Positions 16,657 to 25,008 of a DNA stretch of 48,255 bases are shown piece by piece. The position numbers and the translations under genes are program-made. Location of the stretch: positions 1 to 48,255 of the forward strand of contig NZ_NKXO01000029.1 of assembly GCF_002843425.1 (NCBI RefSeq), read 5' to 3'. The stretch is from Raineya orbicola. Its GTDB lineage: Bacteria > Bacteroidota > Bacteroidia > Cytophagales > Thermonemataceae. How positions within the stretch are numbered: the first letter of the stretch is position 1; each line of letters begins with the position of its first letter. The notes below the pieces were generated by a model that was given only the letters and a program-made list of their open reading frames with translations, was not told where the DNA came from and searched no databases.

Positions 16657-18708
16657 ATGGTTAAAGACAAAAAAAATCTTTCAAAATTAACTGATTTTCA
16701 AAAGAAAAACAAAATTCTATCGGAGTTTTTGGGGCAAAACCTTGTAAGTTTGCAGGGCTTAAAATACCAAAAAGTTAGGAAATTGCTAACAAATTGTAAA
16801 ATTTTATTTGCATTTCTGCTTGTTTTGCAAAATTTTTCAAATTCTACATCTTCGGCACAGGTGCTAAATGATAGTACGCAAAATGTGTATGGCTTTTCTA
16901 CTACTTTCCGAATAACTGAATATCAGATATTTCGCAAGCAAGATAGCGTTTTACAAAAGATAGATAGCTCGCTTACAAACTTTCATACCTTTGATTTGGT
17001 AAGAAAAAATCGTTTTTTATACCAAGATTTAGGGCATAATTTGGGTACGCCTGTTAAACCTATATTTTATCAGTTACCTTTGCAAGCGGGGGTGCAATGG
17101 GGCATCAGAAGCTATGAAGCCCATAAAATTCACCCTGATAGCGTATATTACTACGATACAAAATCTCCTTATTCCGACTTTTTCTTTGTACAAGGGGGGC
17201 GTGGGCAACAAATTGCAGGGGTAGAATTTACCCGAAATATTACTGAAAGGTCAAATTTTGGGTTTGTATTTCAGCGAACTAATACCTTTCGTCAGTATGC
17301 GGCAAGTCCCAATCGAACTGAAAATGCCATTTTAGAGCAATACAAGGCACTGGCTTGGGTGCGTTTTTTCTCAAAAAATAAACGTTATCAATTTTTAGCT
17401 CATTATCATCATCTCAATAGTCCGCTGAAAGAATTAGGAGGAGTAAAAAATGGTGATAATCCCGAAATTTTATACAATTATCAGCAAACCGAAGCTCAAC
17501 TTACAAGCGACCCTCGCAGTTGGCAAATTTACGATAGAGTGCGAATTTATCAAGAGTACAGCTTAGATAGCACAAGACATTTGAGTATATTCCAAAGTAC
17601 GCAGTTTGAAAAACAACGTGATAGCTATTTTGATGGAGCTTTTGAAACGAACAAAACTTTTTACTTGGGCACTGCTGAACCAACTTTCCCTGTAATTGAT
17701 GAATTTCCCATAAATTTGAAAGAAATCAATGATAACTATCAGTTTCGCTTACTTACCAATCAGGCGGGCATACGTACTACTTGGCGAGGTTTGGGGCTTT
17801 GGGGTTATCTGAAACGAAGAGATTTAGGAGTAAAAAGCAATTTCAAAGACCTGTATCGCTTGCGAAACTTATCTGAAAATTATTTAGGTGGAATGTTGCA
17901 AACTACTTTACCATTCAAAGCTAATTTGGAAGTGCAAGCTGAATATCTTTTGGGAAAACAGGATTATCTTTTGCAAGGCAAACTTTCGCACAGATTTTTG
18001 CGGGCAAGTCTGAAAAGTATTTCTTTTTCACCGGCTCTTGTGGAAAATCGTTATTTTTCGCGTGTTAGGTCTTGGGATTATCAAAATAACTTAAAAAACA
18101 CTTTTGCTCAAGAATTGTGGGCTGAATTGCATTTGCCCTTTCAGGCTTTTTCGCTTAAACCTTCTTTGCGTTATCAAGTAATTACAAATCATATTTACTT
18201 CAACAGAGATACCACAGGCTACATTTTCCCTGACCAACTGCCAAACACTTTGCAGATTTCGCAATTAGGCTTGCAGTGTAATTTTAGGGTTAAAGATTTT
18301 TACTTTGAAAATCAAATTTTTTATACTCGCAATCTTTCAGTTTTTGATGTAATACGCTTTCCTGAATGGCATTTGTGGGGGAGTTGGTATTATGAAAAAG
18401 GACTTTTTCGTAAGGCTTTGCTTTTGCGTGTTGGCGTAGATTGGCATTGGCGTAGTGCTTATTTTGCAGATGCCTATATGCCTGCCTTGAAGCAATTTTA
18501 CTTGCAAAATGATTTTTTAGTGAGAGCCTATCCTATAAGCGATTTTTTTGTGAGCTTGCGTATTCGTAAGGTAAGGGCATTTCTGAAAATGACCCACTGG
18601 AACGAAGGTATTTTGCCTCCGCCCGATAATGGCTATGTAGTAACGCCTTTTTATGCAGGTTTTCGTAGAACTTTCGGATTAGGAATTAGCTGGCGTTTGT
18701 TTGATTGA
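16657..18708 (+). CDS. Large outer-membrane beta-barrel, 'putative porin' type
   Basis: A 683-residue protein rich in alternating aromatic and polar strands, ending in an aromatic-rich strand (GLGISWRLFD) as expected of a beta-barrel recognised by BamA. It resembles the putative porin family common in Bacteroidota. From the ATG at 16657 the hydrophobic signal (KILFAFLLVLQNF, cleavage near SSAQ) begins only after about 47 residues, which is too long. A TTG at 16783 preceded by AGGA would give a normal signal peptide starting LTNCKILFAF, and a -7-like TAAGTTTG lies at 16745-16752. The true start is therefore uncertain and may be 16783. Cargo is unknown. Confidence 0.75.
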   Translation: MVKDKKNLSKLTDFQKKNKILSEFLGQNLVSLQGLKYQKVRKLLTNCKILFAFLLVLQNFSNSTSSAQVLNDSTQNVYGFSTTFRITEYQIFRKQDSVLQKIDSSLTNFHTFDLVRKNRFLYQDLGHNLGTPVKPIFYQLPLQAGVQWGIRSYEAHKIHPDSVYYYDTKSPYSDFFFVQGGRGQQIAGVEFTRNITERSNFGFVFQRTNTFRQYAASPNRTENAILEQYKALAWVRFFSKNKRYQFLAHYHHLNSPLKELGGVKNGDNPEILYNYQQTEAQLTSDPRSWQIYDRVRIYQEYSLDSTRHLSIFQSTQFEKQRDSYFDGAFETNKTFYLGTAEPTFPVIDEFPINLKEINDNYQFRLLTNQAGIRTTWRGLGLWGYLKRRDLGVKSNFKDLYRLRNLSENYLGGMLQTTLPFKANLEVQAEYLLGKQDYLLQGKLSHRFLRASLKSISFSPALVENRYFSRVRSWDYQNNLKNTFAQELWAELHLPFQAFSLKPSLRYQVITNHIYFNRDTTGYIFPDQLPNTLQISQLGLQCNFRVKDFYFENQIFYTRNLSVFDVIRFPEWHLWGSWYYEKGLFRKALLLRVGVDWHWRSAYFADAYMPALKQFYLQNDFLVRAYPISDFFVSLRIRKVRAFLKMTHWNEGILPPPDNGYVVTPFYAGFRRTFGLGISWRLFD

Positions 18709-18711
18709 AAT

Positions 18712-18742
18712 TTTGAAATCTGAAAGCTATCAGGTATATTTG
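18712..18742 (+). promoter_or_regulatory. Promoter of the toxin-antitoxin operon
   Basis: TTTG at 18712-18715, a 19-bp spacer, and TATATTTG at 18735-18742 form a complete Bacteroidota promoter. It overlaps the 3' end region after the porin gene and lies 16 bp before the antitoxin ATG. Confidence 0.72.
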
Positions 18743-18758
18743 TAAAAAAAGTTTGGTT

Positions 18759-18971
18759 ATGGAAATAACTTTGAAAAGTGATAATTTGCAAGATATTCAC
18801 ATCATTTTGCAATTAGCCAGACGTATGAATATGGAAGTAGTGCAGGCTAATAGTTGGGAAAATGATGAGTTTGGGGTTTTAAGTCAAACTTCATTAGATG
18901 ATATTTGGCTAACTCCTGAAAATGAAGTATGGGATAAACTTTTTACCGAAATACAGCAAAACATAAAGTGA
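18759..18971 (+). CDS. Antitoxin partner of the MazF/PemK-like toxin
   Basis: A 70-residue protein with an N-terminal strand followed by the segment HIILQLARRMNMEVV and an acidic tail (DDIWLTPENEVWDKL), a layout common to small antitoxins beside PemK-type toxins in Bacteroidota. It has no classical ribbon-helix-helix or AbrB signature that I can see, so the family assignment comes from context. The ATG at 18759 is preferred over an in-frame TTG at 18753. The stop overlaps the toxin start by one base (TGATG) or by four if the GTG at 18968 is used, so translation is coupled. Confidence 0.65.
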   Translation: MEITLKSDNLQDIHIILQLARRMNMEVVQANSWENDEFGVLSQTSLDDIWLTPENEVWDKLFTEIQQNIK

Positions 18972-19309
18972 TGAGTTACAAACAAGGCGATATTGTATGG
19001 CTGAATTATCCTTTTTCTGACGATTCTGCAAAGAGTAAGAAACGTCCTGCATTAGTAGTAAGCAATAAAAAATCCAATAGTTTAGATAATGACTTGTTGA
19101 TAGTTCCAATTACAACGAATATTAGGGGCGATATTTTTGCTTATAAACTTTGAAAGCTCTGATTTAGCACCGCCATACCTTTTGTGAGCGAAGTTCGTTG
19201 TAATAAGATTATTACTATTCGCAATTCACTTATATTAGCTCCATTGGGTTCTTTGAAAGAATCAGCCCTGTCCAAAATTATTCAAAAAATCATATCTGTT
19301 TTTCAGTAA
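18968..19309 (+). pseudogene. MazF/PemK-family toxin with a compensated double frameshift
   Basis: The first 61 codons encode a clear PemK/MazF start: YKQGDIVWLNYPFSD, then KKRPALVVSN and LLIVPITTNIRGDIFAYKL, the ribonuclease fold that cuts mRNA. Two in-frame stops then occur (19151-19153 and 19160-19162). Reading one base later, after AAACTT, gives ESSDLAPPYLL, and from GTG near 19187 the original frame resumes with VSEVRCNKIITIRNSLI and ends at 19307-19309, completing a normal 113-residue toxin. Both shifts sit at short T runs (CTTTG and CCTTTTG). Either the toxin gene is inactivated or these are paired sequencing errors. If only the first part is made, the catalytic C-terminal half is missing. 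Confidence 0.75.
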
Positions 19310-19394
19310 TTTTCTTGACAAAAATCATCTCTTTTTTCTTGTTATTTCGCTGAACCCTTTGCAATTTGAAACATCAATCAAACTCATTAAAGTT

Positions 19395-20675
19395 ATGGTG
19401 TATGTTTCATTTGAGCAAGCCTTTTCGGTGGTAAAATCGGGGCAACGGATTTTTTTTCACGGCGTTGCCGCTAATCCACAGCATTTGGTTCAGAAATTTG
19501 GTGAGTATGTTATTGCCAATAATCTGAAAGATTTGGAAATAATAGCTTTTTCGCCTTTTGGAAAATTTGAATTAGCTGATGCCAAGTATGCACCTCATTT
19601 GAAAATCAATGCTTTGTTTGTTTCGGATTCGGTGCGTCCTGCGGTAGATGAAGGCAGAGCCTCGTATATTCCTGTTTTTTTGAGCGAAGTTCCCGAACTA
19701 TTCCTCAATGATGTTTTGCCTACTGATGTGGCTTTCTTTAACGTTTCGCCGCCCGATATTCACGGGTTTTGTACTTTGGGGGTTTCTGTGGATTGTGCTA
19801 TTTCGGTGCTGAAAAAAGCGAAAATTTGTATTGCTCAAATCAATCCACATATGCCACGTACGCACGGCGATAGTTTTGTGCATATCAGTAAGTTTCAGTA
19901 TGTAGTAGAATATGATGAACCCCTGCCAGAAATTCCACCGCTAGAAATTAGTGATGTAGAAATGCGTATAGGCAAATTTTGTGCAGGTTTGGTAGAAGAT
20001 GGGGCTACGCTTCAAATGGGGATTGGGGGTATTCCGAATGCGGTACTCGCCAACCTAACTAACCATAAAGATTTAGGTATTCATACTGAAATGTTTTCCG
20101 ATGGGGTAGTACCACTTGTAGAAAAGGGCATCATTACGGGTAAATACAAAACTCGCCACCCTGGCAAAATTGTAGCCTGTTTTGTTATGGGAACACGCAA
20201 AGTGTATGATTTCATTCACGACAATCCCTTAGTGGCAATGCTGGATACCAACTACACGAATGAGGACTCTGTCATTCGTACCAATCCAAAAGTGGTGGCT
20301 ATCAATACTGCTATTGAAGTAGATTTGCTGGGGCAAGTTTGTGCGGATACTATCGGATTAAGGCAATATTCGGGCATCGGCGGGCAAATGGATTTCATTC
20401 GTGGGGCGGCTCTTTCACCGGGCGGGAAGCCTATTATCGCAATTCCTTCTACAACCAATAAAGGGCAATCCCGTATAGTACCATTGCTCAAACCGGGGGC
20501 TTCAGTAACTACTACACGAGCTCACGTGCATTATATTGTTACGGAGTATGGAGTAGCTTATCTGTTTGGTAAAAATATCAAACAGAGAGCAAAAGCCCTT
20601 ATAGAAATAGCACACCCCGATCATCGCGAAGAGTTAGAGCGTCAGGCTTTTGAAAGAATAAAGACTTATTGGTAG
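19395..20675 (+). CDS. Acetyl-CoA hydrolase/transferase (CoA-transferase family I)
   Basis: A 426-residue enzyme of the Ach1/Cat1/4-hydroxybutyrate CoA-transferase group, which moves CoA between acetate and other short acids (for example succinate) through a glutamyl-CoA thioester. The nucleotide-like loop MGIGGIPNAV is followed by the conserved IHTEMFSDG, which holds the candidate catalytic Glu. Later landmarks are YSGIGGQMDF and PGASVTTTRAHVHYIVTEYGVAYL. The ATG at 19395 was chosen because the preceding 12 codons do not fit the family. With acs at 45213 the window holds two routes linking acetate and acetyl-CoA, though they are 26 kb apart. Confidence 0.88.
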   Translation: MVYVSFEQAFSVVKSGQRIFFHGVAANPQHLVQKFGEYVIANNLKDLEIIAFSPFGKFELADAKYAPHLKINALFVSDSVRPAVDEGRASYIPVFLSEVPELFLNDVLPTDVAFFNVSPPDIHGFCTLGVSVDCAISVLKKAKICIAQINPHMPRTHGDSFVHISKFQYVVEYDEPLPEIPPLEISDVEMRIGKFCAGLVEDGATLQMGIGGIPNAVLANLTNHKDLGIHTEMFSDGVVPLVEKGIITGKYKTRHPGKIVACFVMGTRKVYDFIHDNPLVAMLDTNYTNEDSVIRTNPKVVAINTAIEVDLLGQVCADTIGLRQYSGIGGQMDFIRGAALSPGGKPIIAIPSTTNKGQSRIVPLLKPGASVTTTRAHVHYIVTEYGVAYLFGKNIKQRAKALIEIAHPDHREELERQAFERIKTYW

Positions 20676-20706
20676 TGCTACAAAAATTTCTCATAACACT
20701 CTTTCT

Positions 20707-20742
20707 CCACCGATTGAATTTTGTTATCTTGCCAATCGGTGG
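20707..20742. repeat. Inverted repeat in the leader of the TPR histidine kinase gene
   Basis: Perfect 10-bp arms, CCACCGATTG (20707-20716) and CAATCGGTGG (20733-20742), are separated by 16 bases. The repeat ends 10 bp before the ATG at 20753 and begins 32 bp after the CoA-transferase stop. It could be a terminator without a good U run, an operator, or an mRNA hairpin controlling translation. The spacer holds TATCTTG, a partial -7 box. Confidence 0.55.
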
Positions 20743-20752
20743 TAAATTTTTT

Positions 20753-22912
20753 ATGAAAAAGCTTCTATTTTTATGGTTTTTGCTTACAATTTTTATTCAC
20801 GCTTTTGGACAAGGCATACAGAACAACTCTTTATTTACGCAAATCCCTTCTCTTTCACAAAAAAATTACCGCACTCATTTACAAAAAGTTTATGAATTTC
20901 TGGCAAGTCAGAATAGGAATTTTCTTGAAAACAATGCTACCAAAATTTTAGACATATCGCTTCAAAACCCTTTTTGGGAAGTGCGAATTTATACACAAAT
21001 ATTGCTTGCCAAAGCTCTTTATCATAAGAACTCTCAAAAAAGTATTTCCATTGCCATAGATGCCTATTCCGTAGCGAAGGCAAGAAAGCTAACTTTTGAG
21101 TTAGCCGAAGCCTCAAAACTTTTAGCTTTTATCTATAACTATGCCCAAGATAATGAAAAAACTATCAGATATGCCTTGGAAGCCTCTGAAAACTACTTAA
21201 AATTAGATTTGTATGATGAGGTAACCTTTCTTTACTATGACATCGCTCTTACGCAATATCGTTTAGAAAATTATGAGTTGGCTTTGGGATATTTTCTTGA
21301 ACTTATCAAGAATCCAAATTTTGAAAAACTAATGCCCCGTGAGCAAATCAATACCTATAATGCCATTGCTTTGTGTTACAAAAAACTTCAAAATTTTTCT
21401 AAAGCCTTTGAGTATTTGAATAAGGCTATGGGAAAAGCCCTAAAGTTCAAAAGTGGGGTGTGGGTAGGGATTTTGCAAGGCAATAAGGGAGATGTATTTT
21501 TTGAGCAAAAACTTATAGATTCTGCTCGGTATTATTGGAAAATAGACTTGGATACCTGCCAAAAATATTCGGAGTGGCAAAACGTGGCTTCTACGCTCAC
21601 TTTCTATGCTCAAAGTTATGAGTATGAAAAAAACTATACACGAGCTTATCAGTATTACAAAGAAGCAGAAAAAATTTTACAAAAAACCAATCAGCCTGAA
21701 CTAATACATAAGATTAGAATTTATTCTGGACTTGCCAATGTTCTTTACTATTTAGATAGTATAAAATTGGCTTTTGAATATCAAAGGAAAGCACATCTTA
21801 CCCAAGACTCTCTGGAACGTTTTCAGAAAACCAATCAGGTTTTGCAAAGCCAACTCAAATTTTTATTACAAAACAAAGAGCAAAATTATCTACTTGAAAA
21901 AAAAGTAAATGAGCAGATAGATTTTTGGACAAGGGTAGGTATTGTTATTTTGTTTATTATCGTCTTGATTTTGGGGTATTTGCTACTAAGGCAAAGCCGT
22001 TTGAATAAAGTCATAGCCTTGCAAAAAATGAGAATAGAAGCTAAAAACGAGGAAATTAGCAGGCAGAATATTGAGCTTGCTGAAAAGAAACAAGAGGTAG
22101 AATCTCAACAGCAAACCATCGAGCGAGTTAATGAAATTTTGGAAAGATACACCAAAAATTTAGAAGAAGAAGTAGAAAAACGTACCCAAGAAATTCGTGA
22201 GAAAAATACAGCTCTGTTGCAGACGGTCAGTCAATTAGAGCAATTTTCCTATATCTTGGCTCATAACGTAAGAGCCCCTATTGCTCGCTTACAAGGGCTA
22301 TTGATGTGTTTGGATATGGGAAACATTAGTAACCCTCAAAATCTAAAAATTTTTGAATTTATCCAACAATCAGCCAAAGAACTTGATGATACGATTAAGA
22401 ATCTCAATACTATTATCCAAATCCGCAAGGGAGCGAATGAAATTTATGAGAAAGTAGATTTGAAAAGAAAAGTAGAAAAGCAGCGGGCTTCCGTAATAGA
22501 AGTTGGGGGAATTTTGGAAACTGACTTACAGGTGCGTTATGTATATGCTATCAAGGCTTATGTTGAAAGTATTTTTTACAATCTTATCAGCAATGCTATC
22601 AAGTACCGCGATATACAACGCCAACTCATAGTAAAGGTAAAAACCTATCAAGATGATACGTTTTTGTATGTAGAAGTAGAAGATAACGGAATAGGTATTG
22701 ATTTAGAGAAAAATAAGGATAAAATATTTGGCTTTTACAAAAGATTTCACGCTAACGTTGATGTAGAAGGCAAAGGAATAGGTTTGCATATCGTAAAATT
22801 GCAGGTAGAGGCAATGGGTGGGAAAATTGAAGTAGAAAGTGAACTGGGCAAAGGCACAAAGTTTAAGATGACTTTCAAGAAGCCTGTTCAAATTGATTGG
22901 GAGAATGTCTAA
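20753..22912 (+). CDS. TPR-containing membrane histidine kinase
   Basis: The 719-residue product has a Sec signal peptide (KLLFLWFLLTIFIHAFGQ), a periplasmic TPR array (about 25-375), one transmembrane helix near 394-416, a coiled coil, and a HisKA/HATPase_c core. The likely phosphoacceptor is His504 in LAHNVRAPIARLQG, which departs from the usual SHELR/SHDLR form. NLISNAIKYRD is the N box, DNGIGID the G1 box and GKGIGLHIVK the G2 box. The ATG at 20753 gives a proper signal peptide, whereas the longer frame from 20669 does not. Such TPR kinases are common in Bacteroidota; ligands are mostly unknown. Its 3' end overlaps the convergent O-antigen-ligase gene by 38 bp. Confidence 0.9.
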   Translation: MKKLLFLWFLLTIFIHAFGQGIQNNSLFTQIPSLSQKNYRTHLQKVYEFLASQNRNFLENNATKILDISLQNPFWEVRIYTQILLAKALYHKNSQKSISIAIDAYSVAKARKLTFELAEASKLLAFIYNYAQDNEKTIRYALEASENYLKLDLYDEVTFLYYDIALTQYRLENYELALGYFLELIKNPNFEKLMPREQINTYNAIALCYKKLQNFSKAFEYLNKAMGKALKFKSGVWVGILQGNKGDVFFEQKLIDSARYYWKIDLDTCQKYSEWQNVASTLTFYAQSYEYEKNYTRAYQYYKEAEKILQKTNQPELIHKIRIYSGLANVLYYLDSIKLAFEYQRKAHLTQDSLERFQKTNQVLQSQLKFLLQNKEQNYLLEKKVNEQIDFWTRVGIVILFIIVLILGYLLLRQSRLNKVIALQKMRIEAKNEEISRQNIELAEKKQEVESQQQTIERVNEILERYTKNLEEEVEKRTQEIREKNTALLQTVSQLEQFSYILAHNVRAPIARLQGLLMCLDMGNISNPQNLKIFEFIQQSAKELDDTIKNLNTIIQIRKGANEIYEKVDLKRKVEKQRASVIEVGGILETDLQVRYVYAIKAYVESIFYNLISNAIKYRDIQRQLIVKVKTYQDDTFLYVEVEDNGIGIDLEKNKDKIFGFYKRFHANVDVEGKGIGLHIVKLQVEAMGGKIEVESELGKGTKFKMTFKKPVQIDWENV

Positions 22913-24200
22913 GAAAAGCTATTCCATAAAAAATAGCAAAAACTATCACCCCATAATTCCTTTGCAGGTATGATTCTGTAAAGGCTGAAAAAAATAACAA
23001 TAGCCAAATGCTCAAAGCTAAGTAGTTTTTTTGTTGCCAAAGCATAGGCAAGGGTACCATAAACAAAGTTAGCCAAGCAAGCAAACCTATTATTCCTAAG
23101 GCAATCCAAATTTCAAAAAACTGATTATGGGCATTATATCGGTTGTATTGTGAGGCAAAATAAAATTTGTATTCATCATAAACTTTTTGCAATTCGTCCT
23201 GACCATCGCCTGTGCCAACCCCCCACAGCCAATTGCGTTTAATGAGTTCTAAGCCACAAGTCCATTGAGCAAAACGTAAAGAAGCTCCGTCCCAATTTCT
23301 ACCCAAGGAGTGGTCTTGTTTTTTATCTAAAACAATTCTTTCTTGTTTGTCCCATAAAAAACTAAAACGTTTGCGTGTGTTGGGGGTAAGTAAAATAGCG
23401 GTTATCAGAATACTAACCCCTACAATACTCCAAAATATTCCTTGCCAAATTTTATTTTGTTTTCGGAAGTATTCTAAAAAAATGAGAATTACGCCCAGTA
23501 TGAAAATACCAATTTGCATACGAGCCGCAAGCAGAAGCATTGTGAGTAAAAAAAAGCCAAGAAGTAAAATTTTCATTTTCTTTGCAGAAAATATGGAAAG
23601 ATATTCAGGAAAAAAAAGGTCTATAAGTAAAAAAAGATTAGCAAGACAAATGAGCATTGCTAAATAGGTAGGTTCGGCACGAAAAGCTGTAAAATTATGA
23701 TAGTAAAAATAATTTTCCCAATGAAAATTAGGATTATTCCAGTCTATTAAAACTCTATAAAATGCCCTTAAATAGCATAAGCAAACAAAAATAGTCGTTC
23801 CGATGATAAAAAGACGCAGATAATTCTGTAAAGTTGTCTTTTTTAAGGGAAAAATCTGCACTGAAAGTGGTAAAGACCACAAAGGCACTATTAAACCTAT
23901 CAAAAACCAGCCCCACTCAGTATTTTGGGTATAAAACATTCCTACAAAATGTAATAGCAGAAAAAAAGATAGCGAGAAAAATAAGTTTTTATGTTCCCAT
24001 AAATTTTTTCTATAATTTTGATGTAGCAAGAGAGCTATTATAGCATTGATGCCAATAATCACCCAAGCTACATTACGAGGAGCAGGAACATAAAAAGGCA
24101 GAGTAAGCAAAAATAAACTTACTAAAATTTCGTGTATAACTACTTGAATTGGCGTTTGAGCAAAGTAATTTTGAATTTTACTTTTCAGAATTGCAACCAT
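22875..24200 (-). CDS. O-antigen ligase / polymerase family membrane protein
   Basis: A very hydrophobic 441-residue protein with about 11-12 transmembrane helices and one large hydrophilic loop late in the sequence (about 275-355). In that loop the motif YNAHNQFFEIWIALGIIGLL matches the catalytic-loop region of the WaaL/Wzy family (PF04932), which transfers lipid-linked glycan to an acceptor or polymerises it. WaaL ligase and Wzy polymerase cannot be told apart by eye. It is divergent from the glycosyltransferase and epimerase genes at 24247-25979, and together these form a small surface-polysaccharide group. The 3' end overlaps the convergent kinase gene by 38 bp. Confidence 0.85.
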   Translation of the reverse strand: MVAILKSKIQNYFAQTPIQVVIHEILVSLFLLTLPFYVPAPRNVAWVIIGINAIIALLLHQNYRKNLWEHKNLFFSLSFFLLLHFVGMFYTQNTEWGWFLIGLIVPLWSLPLSVQIFPLKKTTLQNYLRLFIIGTTIFVCLCYLRAFYRVLIDWNNPNFHWENYFYYHNFTAFRAEPTYLAMLICLANLFLLIDLFFPEYLSIFSAKKMKILLLGFFLLTMLLLAARMQIGIFILGVILIFLEYFRKQNKIWQGIFWSIVGVSILITAILLTPNTRKRFSFLWDKQERIVLDKKQDHSLGRNWDGASLRFAQWTCGLELIKRNWLWGVGTGDGQDELQKVYDEYKFYFASQYNRYNAHNQFFEIWIALGIIGLLAWLTLFMVPLPMLWQQKNYLALSIWLLLFFSAFTESYLQRNYGVIVFAIFYGIAFLRHSPNQFEQAS

Positions 24201-24201
24201 T

Positions 24202-24233
24202 TTTGTTTTTTTGCGGTCAAAGATATAAATTTG
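24202..24233 (+). promoter_or_regulatory. Promoter of the glycosyltransferase-epimerase operon
   Basis: TTTG at 24202-24205, a 20-bp spacer, then TAAATTTG at 24226-24233. The GTG start at 24247 is only 14 bp past the -7 box, so the mRNA leader would be very short. Confidence 0.68.
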
Positions 24234-24246
24234 CGAAAAAAAACGA

Positions 24247-25008
24247 GTGGAAAACGCTGTTAAAGTTTTAGGTATACCGCTTTACAACCAAAATATACCA
24301 AGAGCAGTAGCCGAATTGATACGAATTTGTAAAGAGGAAAAACCCCAAAATCGCTTGGTCAGTGCTACAGGGGCTCACGGTTTGGTGTATGCTCAAGAAA
24401 ATGAAAATTTTGCCAAAATTTTACAGAACTTTTACTGGAATTTGCCAGACGGAATGCCCGGCGTATGGATAGGCAGGTGGAAAGGAGCTAAACAAATGCA
24501 AAGATGCTACGGACCCGGTTTTTTTGCTGAAACAATGCAAAAAACAGCAAGCACACCTATCAAACATTTTTTCTGCGGTGGGAAAGAAGGAGTTGCAGAG
24601 GAACTGAAAGAAAAATGTGGCAAAAAATTTGGCAATTACAACATAGTTGGAACATTTTGCCCTCCTTTTAGAGAAATGACAGATGAAGAAATGCGAGAGC
24701 TGGGGCATAAAATTCAAGAAAGTGGGGCAGAAGTTGTATGGATAGGTTTGAGTACGCCTAAACAAGAATTGTTTGCAACAAGGTTGGCTAAATTTGTAGA
24801 ATGTCATTTTATTATCACGGTGGGAGCGGCTTTTGATTTCCACACTGATAAAGTAAAACAAGCTCCTCGTTGGGTACAAAATATTGGTATGGAATGGTTT
24901 TTTCGTCTGCTGATGGAGCCGAAACGTTTGTACAAACGATATTTGCATATTGTACCAAAATTCATATACTTAAATTTTTTGGAATTTCTTAAACTACGAA
25001 AAGTATGA
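24247..25008 (+). CDS. WecG/TagA/CpsF-family glycosyltransferase (GT26)
   Basis: A 253-residue soluble enzyme of the GT26 family, which adds a sugar (N-acetylmannosaminyl or related) to an undecaprenyl-linked acceptor at the inner face of the membrane. Recognisable landmarks are SATGAHGLVYAQEN, LPDGMPGVWIGR, CYGPGFF and WIGLSTPKQELFATRLA, the last holding the family's conserved PKQE. Translation starts with GTG at 24247; there is no in-frame ATG upstream of the conserved region. The stop overlaps the start of the epimerase gene by 4 bp (ATGA), so the two are one operon driven by the promoter at 24202-24233. Confidence 0.9.
   Translation: MENAVKVLGIPLYNQNIPRAVAELIRICKEEKPQNRLVSATGAHGLVYAQENENFAKILQNFYWNLPDGMPGVWIGRWKGAKQMQRCYGPGFFAETMQKTASTPIKHFFCGGKEGVAEELKEKCGKKFGNYNIVGTFCPPFREMTDEEMRELGHKIQESGAEVVWIGLSTPKQELFATRLAKFVECHFIITVGAAFDFHTDKVKQAPRWVQNIGMEWFFRLLMEPKRLYKRYLHIVPKFIYLNFLEFLKLRKV

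Noticed and set aside
24421-24948. 175-codon minus-strand open frame
   Set aside because: It lies wholly inside the GT26 gene on the other strand, has no family features, and is rich in Phe, Cys and Ser as expected for antisense of AT-rich coding DNA.
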